Source: Scatosoma sp045588185 (lineage in GTDB: Bacteria; Bacillota; Clostridia; Christensenellales; Borkfalkiaceae). Taken from it: a stretch of 41,846 nt of DNA. The stretch's first letter is position 1, and every line of letters starts with the position of its first letter. Made by a program: the position numbers and the translations under genes. The stretch spans positions 1-41,846 of the forward strand of contig JAZNDR010000052.1 of assembly GCA_045588185.1 (NCBI GenBank), read 5' to 3'. Below the pieces are notes generated by a model that was given only the letters and a program-made list of their open reading frames with translations, did not search any database and was not told where the DNA came from. Shown in pieces: positions 25,478 to 34,453 of this stretch.

Positions 25478-25507
25478 GCAGGAGTATTATATTCTCCTGC
25501 AAAGGAG
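25478..25507 (+). promoter_or_regulatory. Two mutually exclusive hairpins controlling the TRD2 ribosome binding site
   Basis: GCAGGAG (25478-25484) pairs with CTCCTGC (25494-25500). Alternatively CTCCT (25494-25498) pairs with AGGAG (25503-25507) across a GCAA tetraloop, hiding the TRD2 Shine-Dalgarno. The left arm starts right after the TRD1 stop, so a ribosome ending there would cover it and favour the blocking hairpin. The pairings are seen; the switch is inferred. Confidence 0.5.
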
Positions 25508-25512
25508 AAATA

Positions 25513-26244
25513 ATGCAAATTAAATATGAAATGTTATCAACAAATTTTTCAAAGATTCCAAGTAATCCTATCGCTTATTGGGTAAGCGAACGCCAGCTTA
25601 ATAAATTTTTGGAGGGCAAAAAGATGGATGAGGTCGCCCTCCCTAAGGGTGGACTGTCTACTACTGATAACAATCGTTTTTTGCGCTATTGGCATGAAGT
25701 TTTGTTATCTAATATTTCCTTTTCGACTAATGATATTATTGAAACTGAAAAATCAGTTATAAAATGGTATCCTATGGCTAAGGGTGGGGACTATAGAAAA
25801 TGGTATGGAAATAAAGAATATATTGTAAATTGGCAATATAATGGTAGAGAAATTCGAGATGTTACAAAAGATGCGCCGGGTGGGCGGGTAGTTAGTCCTG
25901 AGTTTTATTTTAAAACATTTATAACTTGGTCGGGACTATCAAGTGGTAACCCTTCCATGCGCCTTTCGGGAAAAAGTATATTTGGTAGCGGAGCAAAAGC
26001 TCTGGTTGTGGAAAAACATCTCCATTGGTTTATGGCGTTCTTAAATTCAATTGTCGTATTATCTTATTTGGAAATTTTAAGCCCGACACTTAATTATGAG
26101 GCAGGACATATTGGGAATTTACCTGTTATATATCAAGACAATGAAACGGTAGAACGAATCTGCAAAGAATGTGTTTGTTTGTCAAAAGAAGATTGGGATA
26201 GTTTTGAAACAAGCTGGGATTTCAAAAAACATCCGTTAATATAG
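25513..26244 (+). CDS. PglX target-recognition domain 2, stand-alone cassette
   Basis: A 243-aa ORF consisting only of a PglX TRD, with its own site AAAGGAG 5 bp before the ATG (an upstream TTG at 25474 overlaps the TRD1 stop and is less likely). It begins 15 residues before the IPSNPIAYWVSERQ motif, then has GLSTTDNNRFLRYWHEV, GDYRKWYGNKEYIVNW, FITWSGLSSGNPSMRLSGKS, FGSGAKAL and the end DWDSFETSWDFKKHPLI. It is collinear with TRD1 but clearly diverged between the shared motifs, as expected for a different DNA specificity. It has no methylase domain. It could be a silent donor cassette or a trans-acting specificity subunit. Confidence 0.85.
   Translation: MQIKYEMLSTNFSKIPSNPIAYWVSERQLNKFLEGKKMDEVALPKGGLSTTDNNRFLRYWHEVLLSNISFSTNDIIETEKSVIKWYPMAKGGDYRKWYGNKEYIVNWQYNGREIRDVTKDAPGGRVVSPEFYFKTFITWSGLSSGNPSMRLSGKSIFGSGAKALVVEKHLHWFMAFLNSIVVLSYLEILSPTLNYEAGHIGNLPVIYQDNETVERICKECVCLSKEDWDSFETSWDFKKHPLI
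26191..26240 (+). repeat. 50-bp direct repeat, copy 2 (end of TRD2)
   Basis: Partner of 25424-25473 with four mismatches, ending two bases before the TRD2 stop TAG. Confidence 0.8.
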
Positions 26245-26251
26245 GAGAAAA

Positions 26252-27808
26252 ATGAAAGAACAAATTGTAAAAACTTATGAAATATTGATTTCAGCACCGA
26301 GCGACGTGTATCGATTTGTTGATGCGGTCAAAAAGGCAATAAGTGAATATAATAACAATTATGGTTTATCCAAAGGAGTTCTTTTTACACAAAAGAATTG
26401 GCGAGAGCATTCCATTCCAGAATATGGTGCTTCGCCACAAGCATTATTAAATAAACAAATCGTATATGACGCACAAATTGTTATTGCGCTTTTCGGGGCG
26501 AAATTCGGAGAACCGACTGAAAAGTATGAATCGGGGACGCTTGAAGAAATTGAGACGGTTCATAATAATGGTGGGGAAGTTTTAACTTATTTTGGAAAAG
26601 GTAAAATTTGCGATGTTTCAAAGATTGATCCTGAACAATTAAAAAAAGTGCAAGAATATAAGAAAAAATATCATGGCATTTATGGTGAATTTAGTAGTGC
26701 TAAACAATTAAAAGACAAACTCTTAATAGCGTTAATTATTTTAGCGGATAAATTAAAGAAAAAGGATGAAAAAGATTTACGGCTTTATTCGTTTCTCGAT
26801 AACGAGTTAAGCGAAGATTTGCAATTTAATAATTATACGTTTATTAAAAGCTCCTTTATGCTTGGCTTGGAACAACAAATTAAGGGGAAAATTTCAAGCA
26901 TATCTAAGATAGCGTTGCCTGTCAAAGAAAATATGCCAATTAAATTATCGGAAGAAAGCATGAAAAAGTTGTCGGGAATAGCAACCCCGATAGTGACTGC
27001 ATTAGATGGTTTATATACTCGTGAAGATATAAAATTTGAAAGCACTTTTTTTAGCAACATTGAAAGATTTGCAAAGAAGCATTCCATAGAAATTCCTGAT
27101 AATTTTTATGATATAGGCGGTGCATATTATTCAAAACGTAATATTGTGATGGGATATTCTTGTGAAGTATGTGGTGAGGAGCAGGAAAAGGAGAAAGCCC
27201 AGCAATTATTGGAATTGGAAGGGTTACTGGAAAAATATTATAATCACTATAAATTTTTTGAGCCTTTTGAAAATGCTACATATTTATCGCTTGTATTAAA
27301 AAATGAAAGCAATATTTATGCGGATGATATAACGGTTAAATTGTATTTTGATAAAGATGCTTTTTTCTCGTTTGATAAGAAATTATTAGTTTTTGATACA
27401 GAGCTGGGGGAATCTCTACAGGATTTTTTGGACGTATTTGAAATAAAAGATAATGTTGATATAGAAGATATGGCGTATGGGAGCCCAATTTATCCAACAT
27501 ACACGCCGACGATTCTTCCTATGGGTGGTGGTGTTTCAGGTTCTGATTTGTCTTATTATCAAAGATATTTACAAGCCAAAGCAAAGGAATTATATCCCTA
27601 TATTGCCAACGTGCAAAAAGATAAGGTGGTTTTAAAATTTGATATTGCTCAAGGTTTAAAACAGTTTTCCGCCAAGTTTTTATGTGCTCAACTTATTTTC
27701 ACAAAGACGATAAACGAAATATATTATGTAATTACGTCTAAAAGTTTTGGGCACGAAATGAAGGGCGTATTGCGCTTAAAAGAAGATAGAGAGGATAATG
27801 CAGAATGA
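26252..27808 (+). CDS. DUF4062 domain protein with uncharacterised C-terminal domains
   Basis: A 518-aa protein starting 7 bp after TRD2 with TAGGAG as ribosome binding site. Residues about 5-160 are a DUF4062-type domain: TYEILISAPSDVYRFVDAVKKAI, then WREHSIPEYGASPQALLNKQIVYDAQIVIALFGAKFGEPTEKYESGTLEEIE, a TIR-like alpha/beta fold used in several defence proteins. The middle is helical. Around 340-380 there is a beta-sandwich-like stretch (YLSLVLKNESNIYADDITVKLYFD). The C-terminal segment is unrecognised. The next gene overlaps by 4 bp, so they form a pair. It sits inside the split pglX. NADase or signalling activity would be speculation. Confidence 0.75.
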   Translation: MKEQIVKTYEILISAPSDVYRFVDAVKKAISEYNNNYGLSKGVLFTQKNWREHSIPEYGASPQALLNKQIVYDAQIVIALFGAKFGEPTEKYESGTLEEIETVHNNGGEVLTYFGKGKICDVSKIDPEQLKKVQEYKKKYHGIYGEFSSAKQLKDKLLIALIILADKLKKKDEKDLRLYSFLDNELSEDLQFNNYTFIKSSFMLGLEQQIKGKISSISKIALPVKENMPIKLSEESMKKLSGIATPIVTALDGLYTREDIKFESTFFSNIERFAKKHSIEIPDNFYDIGGAYYSKRNIVMGYSCEVCGEEQEKEKAQQLLELEGLLEKYYNHYKFFEPFENATYLSLVLKNESNIYADDITVKLYFDKDAFFSFDKKLLVFDTELGESLQDFLDVFEIKDNVDIEDMAYGSPIYPTYTPTILPMGGGVSGSDLSYYQRYLQAKAKELYPYIANVQKDKVVLKFDIAQGLKQFSAKFLCAQLIFTKTINEIYYVITSKSFGHEMKGVLRLKEDREDNAE

Positions 27809-28650
27809 CGTATCAAGAAATTTTACAAGCAGAAGAATATCTAAAAGCGATTAAAGGATTGAGAAATAATAACTCTTTGAATGGGAAAAATTATTATGAG
27901 CAGGCTAAAACTTTGGATGCAAAAATTTCTTCAAGTTTTAGTTCGTATCAACCAAAGGGTTATACTTGGAGTGGTATCAGTTATAAGATTAACGAGTCTG
28001 ATAGATATGTAGATGATGCGTTAGATGTTATGTACGATTGCTTACAGTCCTTGTTGAATAGAACTGATAATTATTTTGAAATCAAGAAAATATGTGTTGA
28101 TATAAAAAAAGGAAAAAGCGTCGGTCAAAAGGGTAAAACGGCTTACATAGTCGAAATGGTTACGAAATATTCTGATGTTGTGAAATTTGATAAAACGGTT
28201 CAAGATTATATTAAAGAACAAACAAATTTGATCGCTTTTGATACAACCAATTTAACTGAGCCTATTCTTCAAGGAATTATTGCAAAGTTGGAACGTTATG
28301 CGGATGAATTATCGAAGGGAAAGAAAAGTACGAAGCAAACGTCAAATAAAACTACTCAAATCAATATGATTCAACAAAATACTCAGACTCAAACGCAAAT
28401 CTTGAATATGAGTTTTGAGGATTGTTTCAAGGCGCTTGATGATTGCGAGAAAATTGGTGAAACGGAACTTAAAGAAATCAAGGATAAAATTTCTGAAATA
28501 GAAACGTTATTAAAAGATAAGAAAGGGAAGAAAAAAACTATTCGAGAAAAAATCTCGTCAATTTTAAAATGGCTAGCGGATAAAACAAGTGATGTAATGA
28601 TAGCCGTTTTGCCCTATTTATTACAAGCATTGCAAAATACGAATATGTAA
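27805..28650 (+). CDS. Unrecognised protein paired with the DUF4062 gene
   Basis: A 281-aa protein, coupled to the DUF4062 gene by an ATGA overlap. Its N-terminal half is helical and soluble (EILQAEEYLKAIKGLRNNN). A Gln/Thr-rich low-complexity stretch follows at about 172-200. A charged helix comes next (ELKEIKDKISEIETLLKDK), then a C-terminal amphipathic to hydrophobic segment (ISSILKWLADKTSDVMIAVLPYLLQAL). That tail could insert in or contact the membrane. The family is not recognised. The layout of a sensor-like partner plus a protein with a hydrophobic C-terminal end would fit a two-gene defence module, but this is inference. Confidence 0.7.
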   Translation: MTYQEILQAEEYLKAIKGLRNNNSLNGKNYYEQAKTLDAKISSSFSSYQPKGYTWSGISYKINESDRYVDDALDVMYDCLQSLLNRTDNYFEIKKICVDIKKGKSVGQKGKTAYIVEMVTKYSDVVKFDKTVQDYIKEQTNLIAFDTTNLTEPILQGIIAKLERYADELSKGKKSTKQTSNKTTQINMIQQNTQTQTQILNMSFEDCFKALDDCEKIGETELKEIKDKISEIETLLKDKKGKKKTIREKISSILKWLADKTSDVMIAVLPYLLQALQNTNM

Positions 28651-28660
28651 GAGGTGTTCA

Positions 28661-29596
28661 ATGGGAAGATTGATTTCGGACAAATACAAAGAATGGGAAG
28701 AAGAATGTAAGCAGCGTTTTGATACGTTGAAAGCAAACGAAGAAGAATTGAATCGTATTTTTATTGAAATTTACGGTTTGCAGGACGAGCTTTCCCCCGA
28801 AGTTGAAGATAAATACGTAACTGTTCGTTTGGCTGAAAAGGAACGTGAAATTAAATCTTTGGTTTCGTATATGATAGGTCTTATATTTGGTCGGTATTCT
28901 TTGGATGTGGAAGGTATTGCATACGCTGGTGGCGAATGGGATGCAAGCAAATATCGCACATATAGACCCGACGAAGATGGTATCTCGCCCATTTACACGA
29001 CGCTTGGGATGAAAGATAGTTTATGTTCTAAAATAATTGAGCTTATCAAACTCATTTATGGAGAAGATACCTATCGTGCAAATATAGAGTTTATTTCAGA
29101 AGGTCTTGGGCGTAGAAACAATGAATCGGCAGAAGAAACCTTAAATCGTTATCTTTGCGATGAGTTTTACACCGACCATTTGAAAACTTATCAAAAGCGA
29201 CCTATTTATTGGATGTTTTCAAGCGGCAAGTATAGTGGTTTCAAATGTTTAATTTATATGCATCGCTATAATGAAGATACTTTGGCTCGTATCAATGCGA
29301 AATATTTCTTGCCCGAATCTACTGTTTTGAAGAACGAATTGGACGAGCTTGTATCGACTATTGAAAAGAGCGAAGGGCGTGAAAAAGTACGTTTGGAAAA
29401 GGAACGTCAAAAATTGGCGGCGGCTTATAATGAAGCAATAGAGTATGGGCAGGTACTTGATCACATGGCGAATCGGTATATCAATATTGATTTGGATGAT
29501 GGTGTAAAAGTCAACTATGAGAAGTTCCAAAACGTAGAGCTTATAAGCGATAACGGAACGAAGGTGAAGAAAAATCTTCTCGTACCTATTAAGTAA
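28661..29596 (+). CDS. PglX C-terminal conserved domain as a separate gene
   Basis: A 311-aa protein with its own GAGGTG site. It begins ISDKYKEWEEECKQRFDTLK and continues NEEELNRIFIEIYGLQDEL, DVEGIAYAGGEWDASKY and YQKRPIYWMFSSGKYSGFKCL, then HRYNEDTLARINAKY. All are signatures of the region that normally follows the TRD within a single PglX chain. A charged coiled-coil at about 225-265 could mediate assembly. Here it is separated from TRD1 by 3.2 kb. Either it associates with the methylase-TRD chain in trans, or the locus is a broken pglX. The intact frame and good ribosome binding site favour a functional separate subunit. Confidence 0.88.
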   Translation: MGRLISDKYKEWEEECKQRFDTLKANEEELNRIFIEIYGLQDELSPEVEDKYVTVRLAEKEREIKSLVSYMIGLIFGRYSLDVEGIAYAGGEWDASKYRTYRPDEDGISPIYTTLGMKDSLCSKIIELIKLIYGEDTYRANIEFISEGLGRRNNESAEETLNRYLCDEFYTDHLKTYQKRPIYWMFSSGKYSGFKCLIYMHRYNEDTLARINAKYFLPESTVLKNELDELVSTIEKSEGREKVRLEKERQKLAAAYNEAIEYGQVLDHMANRYINIDLDDGVKVNYEKFQNVELISDNGTKVKKNLLVPIK

Positions 29597-29610
29597 AAAA
29601 GGATATAGTT

Positions 29611-32139
29611 ATGGCAAGTATAGATTATCAAGAAGCAAGAAAAGAGATTGAAAAATTCTTTGTCCAAAAGAATTTTGGGGGTCGAAAAATACTTTTTTGG
29701 TATGACTCACCTATGAATTTCAAAGAGGATATATTAAATGATTCTCTTGATTTTTGTCGTTTACTTGTATGTGATAAGAATGAATTTGAGATTAAGAAGA
29801 TTATCGAACACGATGATACGTTGTCTGATATCTTGGTATATATTCCATCGGAGAAACCGCGCGACGTAGATAATTGGCTTCTTGATATTTTGACGTATAG
29901 CGAAGAATATTACGCTGATACCGTAGCATTAACGATGCGTAGATTAGGTTTGTCCAACACTGATTTGCGTAAAATCATTGAAAAACATTCTAAATTTTTT
30001 GATGCGGAAGCAAGAAATAAGAAACTGAATAATTACGTAACTGTTTCCGATGATATGCGTGGGGAAGAATTGATACTTGCTATGATGGCAGTTTTAGTAA
30101 AGGCAAGTCATCGTACTATTGAAAGTATTCTTACTGAGCTTGTATTCGATGATACGGAGCAGACAAAGTATAAGGAAATTAAAAAATATGGTTTTGAAGA
30201 ATGTTTATGGGATGCGATTTGCAATGCCTATAACTATGAAGGCGCACAAAAGATAGATGTTTTGATTAAGAGATTTATGTTTACGGCGCTTTTGAATCAA
30301 AAAGCAGAGTTTGAGAATCTGCCGTCGTTCTATCAACAATTTGTGATTGATGGAATTGGGAAAATGGATGCCAATATTTTCATAGACCATATTAAAAATG
30401 ACAAGCGTTATGAATCTTTACAGCTTACACTTGCATTGGATATGAAGATAGAAGCTCTTATAAGCGCAAGGGATATTTCTTGTGTTCAGGAAGCGGATAT
30501 CTTTGAGTGTATTGATAATTACATAATCAAGAAGATTACGGATAGTTTACGGAACGGTAGTTTAGACTACGATGTTTTTGAAAGAATTATTGCAAGCCGT
30601 ATCAATTCAATGTGGTATGATAATCATGCAAATGAATACGCTATGTTACGTGCTGCAATATCTTTCTTCCGTCAATTAGATAGACCGATTGCAGTAGGGT
30701 TATCAGCGGTAGATTACATTAAAGTATATACTGATAACTACTATCGTGTAGATTTTGATTATAGACATTGTGCGACGAATTATAGATATATTGATGCTCC
30801 TATTATTGAGCTGGAAGCATTGATGGAACGCGTTGAATTATTCTATCAAGATAAATTCTTGGCTGTTTTAGGGAAAGAATTTAGTGAATCTCTTGCTAAA
30901 CAAGGCGATTGGGATTTTGTTGGAATTGATTCTACAAAGAATTTCTATAATTCTTTGCAACGTCATCAATACAAGAAAATGTTTGTTATAATTTCTGATG
31001 CAATGCGTTATGAAATTGGTCGTGAGATGGCAGACGTTATTAAGGCTGACCCGATGTTAAAGGGTGGAGCACAATTATCTTATAGCATTTCTCCTTTGCC
31101 GAGTGAAACAAGGTTTGGTATGGCTTCTTTATTGCCACATAGGGAAATGCAATATGCAAACAAAGCAGTTCTTGTTGATGGAAAGATGACTAATGGCGTC
31201 GCACCAAGAAACGCTGTATTGCAAGATAAGAATGAAACATATTCAGCAATCGGATACGAAGAAATAATCAATTTCAGTAGAGATGAATTGAGAGCGTATA
31301 TGTCGGATAAAACCTTAGTGTATATTTATCACGATACTATTGATAATGCTGGTGAACACAATGAAAGCAAAGTGTTTGATGTTGTGGAAAAAGCAATGGA
31401 TGAAATTCTTCTCCTTGTGAAAAAATTGTATAATAATCTTCAAATATCTAATTTCTTCATGACTGCCGATCACGGTTTCTTGTATAGGAGAAATACGATT
31501 CAAGAAGAACAAAAGTATAGTAACATCATATCCTTAAAGCCGACGGAAGCATCTAAGAGATATATTTTGACGGATGATGATAGCATTTCTATTCCTTATA
31601 CGACTGAGTTCCGTTTGAAAGATGTTTCGGACGGTCAATATCGTGTTATAACTCCTTATGGTTATGATTTATTCAAAACGCAAGGTTCTGGGCTTCAATA
31701 CGTACATGGTGGCTCGTCTTTGCAGGAAATTATCGTACCAGTAGTTCATATAAGCGAGCTGCGTTCTAATAAACAAAAAGAAAATATTCGTCCTGTTGGG
31801 GTAAGGTTAAAGAGTATTACAAGAAAGATAACGAATCGTAGCTTTTCGTTAGACTTTGAACAGTATGAAAAAGTGGAAGATAAGAAACAAGCATTAGGCT
31901 GTGAAACGTATTTTGTCGATGAAGATAGTTTGGTGGTTTCCAATGTTTGCAAGTTCGTAGCAAATTCCACAAGTGATGATGCCGCGACGAGAGTAACTCG
32001 AATCAGATTTACACTTAAAAATGTGGAGTTTGATAGAAACAAGCGATATTTCTTGATTTTGAAAAATGCGGAAAAGCAAGATGAATTCATTGAAAGAGAA
32101 CAATTTACGATAGATATTCTTAGTTTTAAGATTTTTTAA
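29611..32139 (+). CDS. pglZ: BREX phosphatase-like protein PglZ
   Basis: An 842-aa PglZ protein, a core BREX marker of the alkaline phosphatase superfamily. Metal-site landmarks are VIISDAMRYEIGREMADVI (D463), the loop YIYHDTIDNAGEH, and FFMTADHGFLYRR (D620, H621). The N-terminal 400 residues are the usual helical region. The C-terminal part (about 715-842) is beta-rich after PVVHISELRSNK, as expected. It starts 14 bp after the separate pglX C-terminal gene and is followed by brxL. It is intact and complete in length. Confidence 0.95.
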   Translation: MASIDYQEARKEIEKFFVQKNFGGRKILFWYDSPMNFKEDILNDSLDFCRLLVCDKNEFEIKKIIEHDDTLSDILVYIPSEKPRDVDNWLLDILTYSEEYYADTVALTMRRLGLSNTDLRKIIEKHSKFFDAEARNKKLNNYVTVSDDMRGEELILAMMAVLVKASHRTIESILTELVFDDTEQTKYKEIKKYGFEECLWDAICNAYNYEGAQKIDVLIKRFMFTALLNQKAEFENLPSFYQQFVIDGIGKMDANIFIDHIKNDKRYESLQLTLALDMKIEALISARDISCVQEADIFECIDNYIIKKITDSLRNGSLDYDVFERIIASRINSMWYDNHANEYAMLRAAISFFRQLDRPIAVGLSAVDYIKVYTDNYYRVDFDYRHCATNYRYIDAPIIELEALMERVELFYQDKFLAVLGKEFSESLAKQGDWDFVGIDSTKNFYNSLQRHQYKKMFVIISDAMRYEIGREMADVIKADPMLKGGAQLSYSISPLPSETRFGMASLLPHREMQYANKAVLVDGKMTNGVAPRNAVLQDKNETYSAIGYEEIINFSRDELRAYMSDKTLVYIYHDTIDNAGEHNESKVFDVVEKAMDEILLLVKKLYNNLQISNFFMTADHGFLYRRNTIQEEQKYSNIISLKPTEASKRYILTDDDSISIPYTTEFRLKDVSDGQYRVITPYGYDLFKTQGSGLQYVHGGSSLQEIIVPVVHISELRSNKQKENIRPVGVRLKSITRKITNRSFSLDFEQYEKVEDKKQALGCETYFVDEDSLVVSNVCKFVANSTSDDAATRVTRIRFTLKNVEFDRNKRYFLILKNAEKQDEFIEREQFTIDILSFKIF

Positions 32140-32153
32140 TGAGGTAGTGTAAT

Positions 32154-34181
32154 ATGGATGCATTAGATCAAAAAGTTTTTGATACATTTTCAGGAAGGGT
32201 TGTTCCCAAAGGGGCGACGAAGAAAATTAAAAATAGCGCAAATGTTCCAACGTATGTTTTGGAATATCTGTTAGGTACATATTGTACTTCAGATGATGAA
32301 GAGGAGATTGAAGCAGGTATCGAACAAGTAAAACGGATACTTGCAGATAATTATGTTCGTCCTGATGAAGCTGAGAAAATAAAAGCCAAGATTAAAGAAA
32401 ATGGTAATCATACTGTAATTGATAAGATTACTGTAAAACTTAATGAAAAAACAGACCAATACGAAGCAGAATTCATGTTTTTAGGTATTCGTAATATATA
32501 TGTTCACCCGAAGTATGTAAGAGATTATGAAAAACTTCTTGCAGGTGGAATATGGTGTATTGTAGGATTAAATTACTATTTTGATGAAGATGAGAAGAAA
32601 AATAGTCCATTTCAAATAAATGATATTACGCCTATACAGATGCCAAATTTGGATAAAAGTGAAATTATAGAGGCGAGACGTTCTTTTGAAAAAGAAGAAT
32701 GGATTGACTTAATTTTACGTTCTACGGGTATGGAATCTACCCAGTTTGATTATCGAGTTAAATGGCATTTATTGGCTCGTTTAGTTCCACTTGTAGAGAA
32801 TAATGTAAATATTTGTGAGCTTGGGCCACGTGGTACAGGTAAATCTCATATTTATAAAGAAATTTCTCCCAATTCGATTCTTGTATCGGGTGGACAAACA
32901 ACGGTAGCAAACCTTTTCTATAATATGGGTAGAAAGCAGGTTGGATTAGTTGGGCTTTGGGATTGTGTTGCATTTGACGAAGTTGCTGGTATTAGCTTTA
33001 AGGATAAAGACGGTGTTCAGATAATGAAGGATTATATGGCATCAGGGTCTTTTGCCAGAGGTAAAGATGCTATTCAAGCTAATGCATCAATGGTTTTTGT
33101 TGGAAACATCAATCAAAGTGTTGATTCGCTGTTGAAAACATCTCATTTATTTGAACCCTTCCCCGAAGCAATGATAGATAGCGCGTTTTTTGACCGTATG
33201 CATTACTATATTCCAGGATGGGAAATACCAAAAATGCGTCCTGAGTTCTTCACGGACAATTATGGCTTTATTTCTGATTATCTTGCCGAATTTTTACGTG
33301 AGATGAGAAAAGTTCCTGAAACAGATGCATTTGATAAGTATTTTAAATTGGGTAGATGTCTTAATCAACGTGATACTATTGCAGTTAGAAAGATGGTATC
33401 TGGTTTAACTAAGATTATATATCCTGATGGGAATTATACGGAAGCTGAAATCGAAGAAATATTAAAGTATGCTATTGAAGGTCGCCGTAGAGTAAAGGAA
33501 CAACTCAAAAAGATAGGCGGGATGGAATTTTATGATGTTCAATTCTCTTATATCCGTTTATCGAATATGGAAGAAATTTTCGTTCCAGTTCTTGAACAAG
33601 GCGGCGGGAAACTGATCAGTGAAGGTGTTGGTAAGGCGGGGCATATTTACACAGTTGCAAAGGGCACCAATGATATGATGGGTGTATTCAAGTTTGAAAC
33701 GACTGTAACTGACGGTACGGGCAAGTTTGATGTCACGGGGTTGACTAATTCGAAGGAAGTTAAGGAATCAATTAAGACGGCTCAAAATTATTTTAGAGCT
33801 AATGCAAAACAAATTAGCCATTCTATTGCCGTAGATAGTAAAAATTATTTGATGCATGTTCAAGATTGTCAAGGTGTCGGTATGGATAGCAACATGTCTT
33901 TAACCGCGTTAGTTGCATATTGTAGTTGTGCATTAGAAAAACCTGTTTTAGCGCAATTATGCGTTTTGGGTAGTATGAGTATTGGTGGAACAATCAACAA
34001 AGTGGAAGAATTAGCTTCTGTGTTACAAGTATGTTTTGATGCTGGCGCAAAAAGAATATTGTTGCCCATGAACAGTGCTGTCGATATAGCTACTGTGCCG
34101 AGCGATTTGTTTGCAAAGTTTCAAATTTCTTTTTATAGCACTCCTGAAGATGCTGTTATTAAAGCATTGGGGATTGAATGA
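32154..34181 (+). CDS. brxL: BREX Lon-like AAA+ protein BrxL
   Basis: A 675-aa protein, last core BREX gene. An N-terminal DNA-binding-type segment (LDQKVFDTFSGRVVPKGATKK) is followed by a AAA+ domain with Walker A GPRGTGKSH (224-232) and Walker-B-like VAFDEVAGI. The C-terminal Lon-like domain includes VGMDSNMSLTALVAY and the Lys of GGTINKVEEL (about K616), matching the Lon Lys position; the Ser position is less clear. BrxL forms DNA-encircling multimers and is needed for phage exclusion in type 1 systems. It starts after GAGGTAG, 14 bp downstream of pglZ. The set brxA-B-C-pglX-Z-L defines type 1 BREX. Confidence 0.95.
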   Translation: MDALDQKVFDTFSGRVVPKGATKKIKNSANVPTYVLEYLLGTYCTSDDEEEIEAGIEQVKRILADNYVRPDEAEKIKAKIKENGNHTVIDKITVKLNEKTDQYEAEFMFLGIRNIYVHPKYVRDYEKLLAGGIWCIVGLNYYFDEDEKKNSPFQINDITPIQMPNLDKSEIIEARRSFEKEEWIDLILRSTGMESTQFDYRVKWHLLARLVPLVENNVNICELGPRGTGKSHIYKEISPNSILVSGGQTTVANLFYNMGRKQVGLVGLWDCVAFDEVAGISFKDKDGVQIMKDYMASGSFARGKDAIQANASMVFVGNINQSVDSLLKTSHLFEPFPEAMIDSAFFDRMHYYIPGWEIPKMRPEFFTDNYGFISDYLAEFLREMRKVPETDAFDKYFKLGRCLNQRDTIAVRKMVSGLTKIIYPDGNYTEAEIEEILKYAIEGRRRVKEQLKKIGGMEFYDVQFSYIRLSNMEEIFVPVLEQGGGKLISEGVGKAGHIYTVAKGTNDMMGVFKFETTVTDGTGKFDVTGLTNSKEVKESIKTAQNYFRANAKQISHSIAVDSKNYLMHVQDCQGVGMDSNMSLTALVAYCSCALEKPVLAQLCVLGSMSIGGTINKVEELASVLQVCFDAGAKRILLPMNSAVDIATVPSDLFAKFQISFYSTPEDAVIKALGIE

Positions 34182-34344
34182 ATCAAATATTGTGCCTGCA
34201 CGATAAATCGAGACATTTATCAAGGTGAAAGTGGGTAATAAGAAAAACAAGAAACTTTAATAATGAAAAAGGAATCAGTTAAGAAAGGAATTGATAGAAT
34301 TTTTTAGATAACTTGGGATAAGACATATAAACAAAGACCAAATT

Positions 34345-34428
34345 TTGTTGAGAATTATCTTACTTTGGTGATATATAAATAAAAAATATTTCAAAAATTG
34401 TTGACAATTATGGTGCTTTGGTGATATA
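34345..34428 (+). promoter_or_regulatory. Duplicated promoter/operator repeats before the DUF3990 pair
   Basis: A 31-bp unit at 34345-34375 recurs at 34398-34428 with four mismatches. Each copy contains TTGA(G/C)A, an 18-bp gap and TATA. The second gives a good promoter (TTGACA 34401-34406, TATACT 34425-34430). They share CTTTGGTGATATA. A bound HTH partner protein could repress both. The 272-bp gap after brxL otherwise holds no gene. Confidence 0.55.
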
Positions 34429-34453
34429 CTATTAATAAGGATGGAAAAAAACA

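Noticed and set aside
25474..25512. TTG at 25474 as the TRD2 start
   Set aside because: It overlaps the TRD1 stop and has no ribosome binding site, whereas ATG 25513 has AAAGGAG.
22899..29596. Reading pglX simply as a decayed pseudogene
   Set aside because: All pieces have clean frames, both TRDs stop at the same residue, and TRD2 and the C-terminal gene have good ribosome binding sites. Decay would give scattered stops. It cannot be excluded for TRD1 alone.
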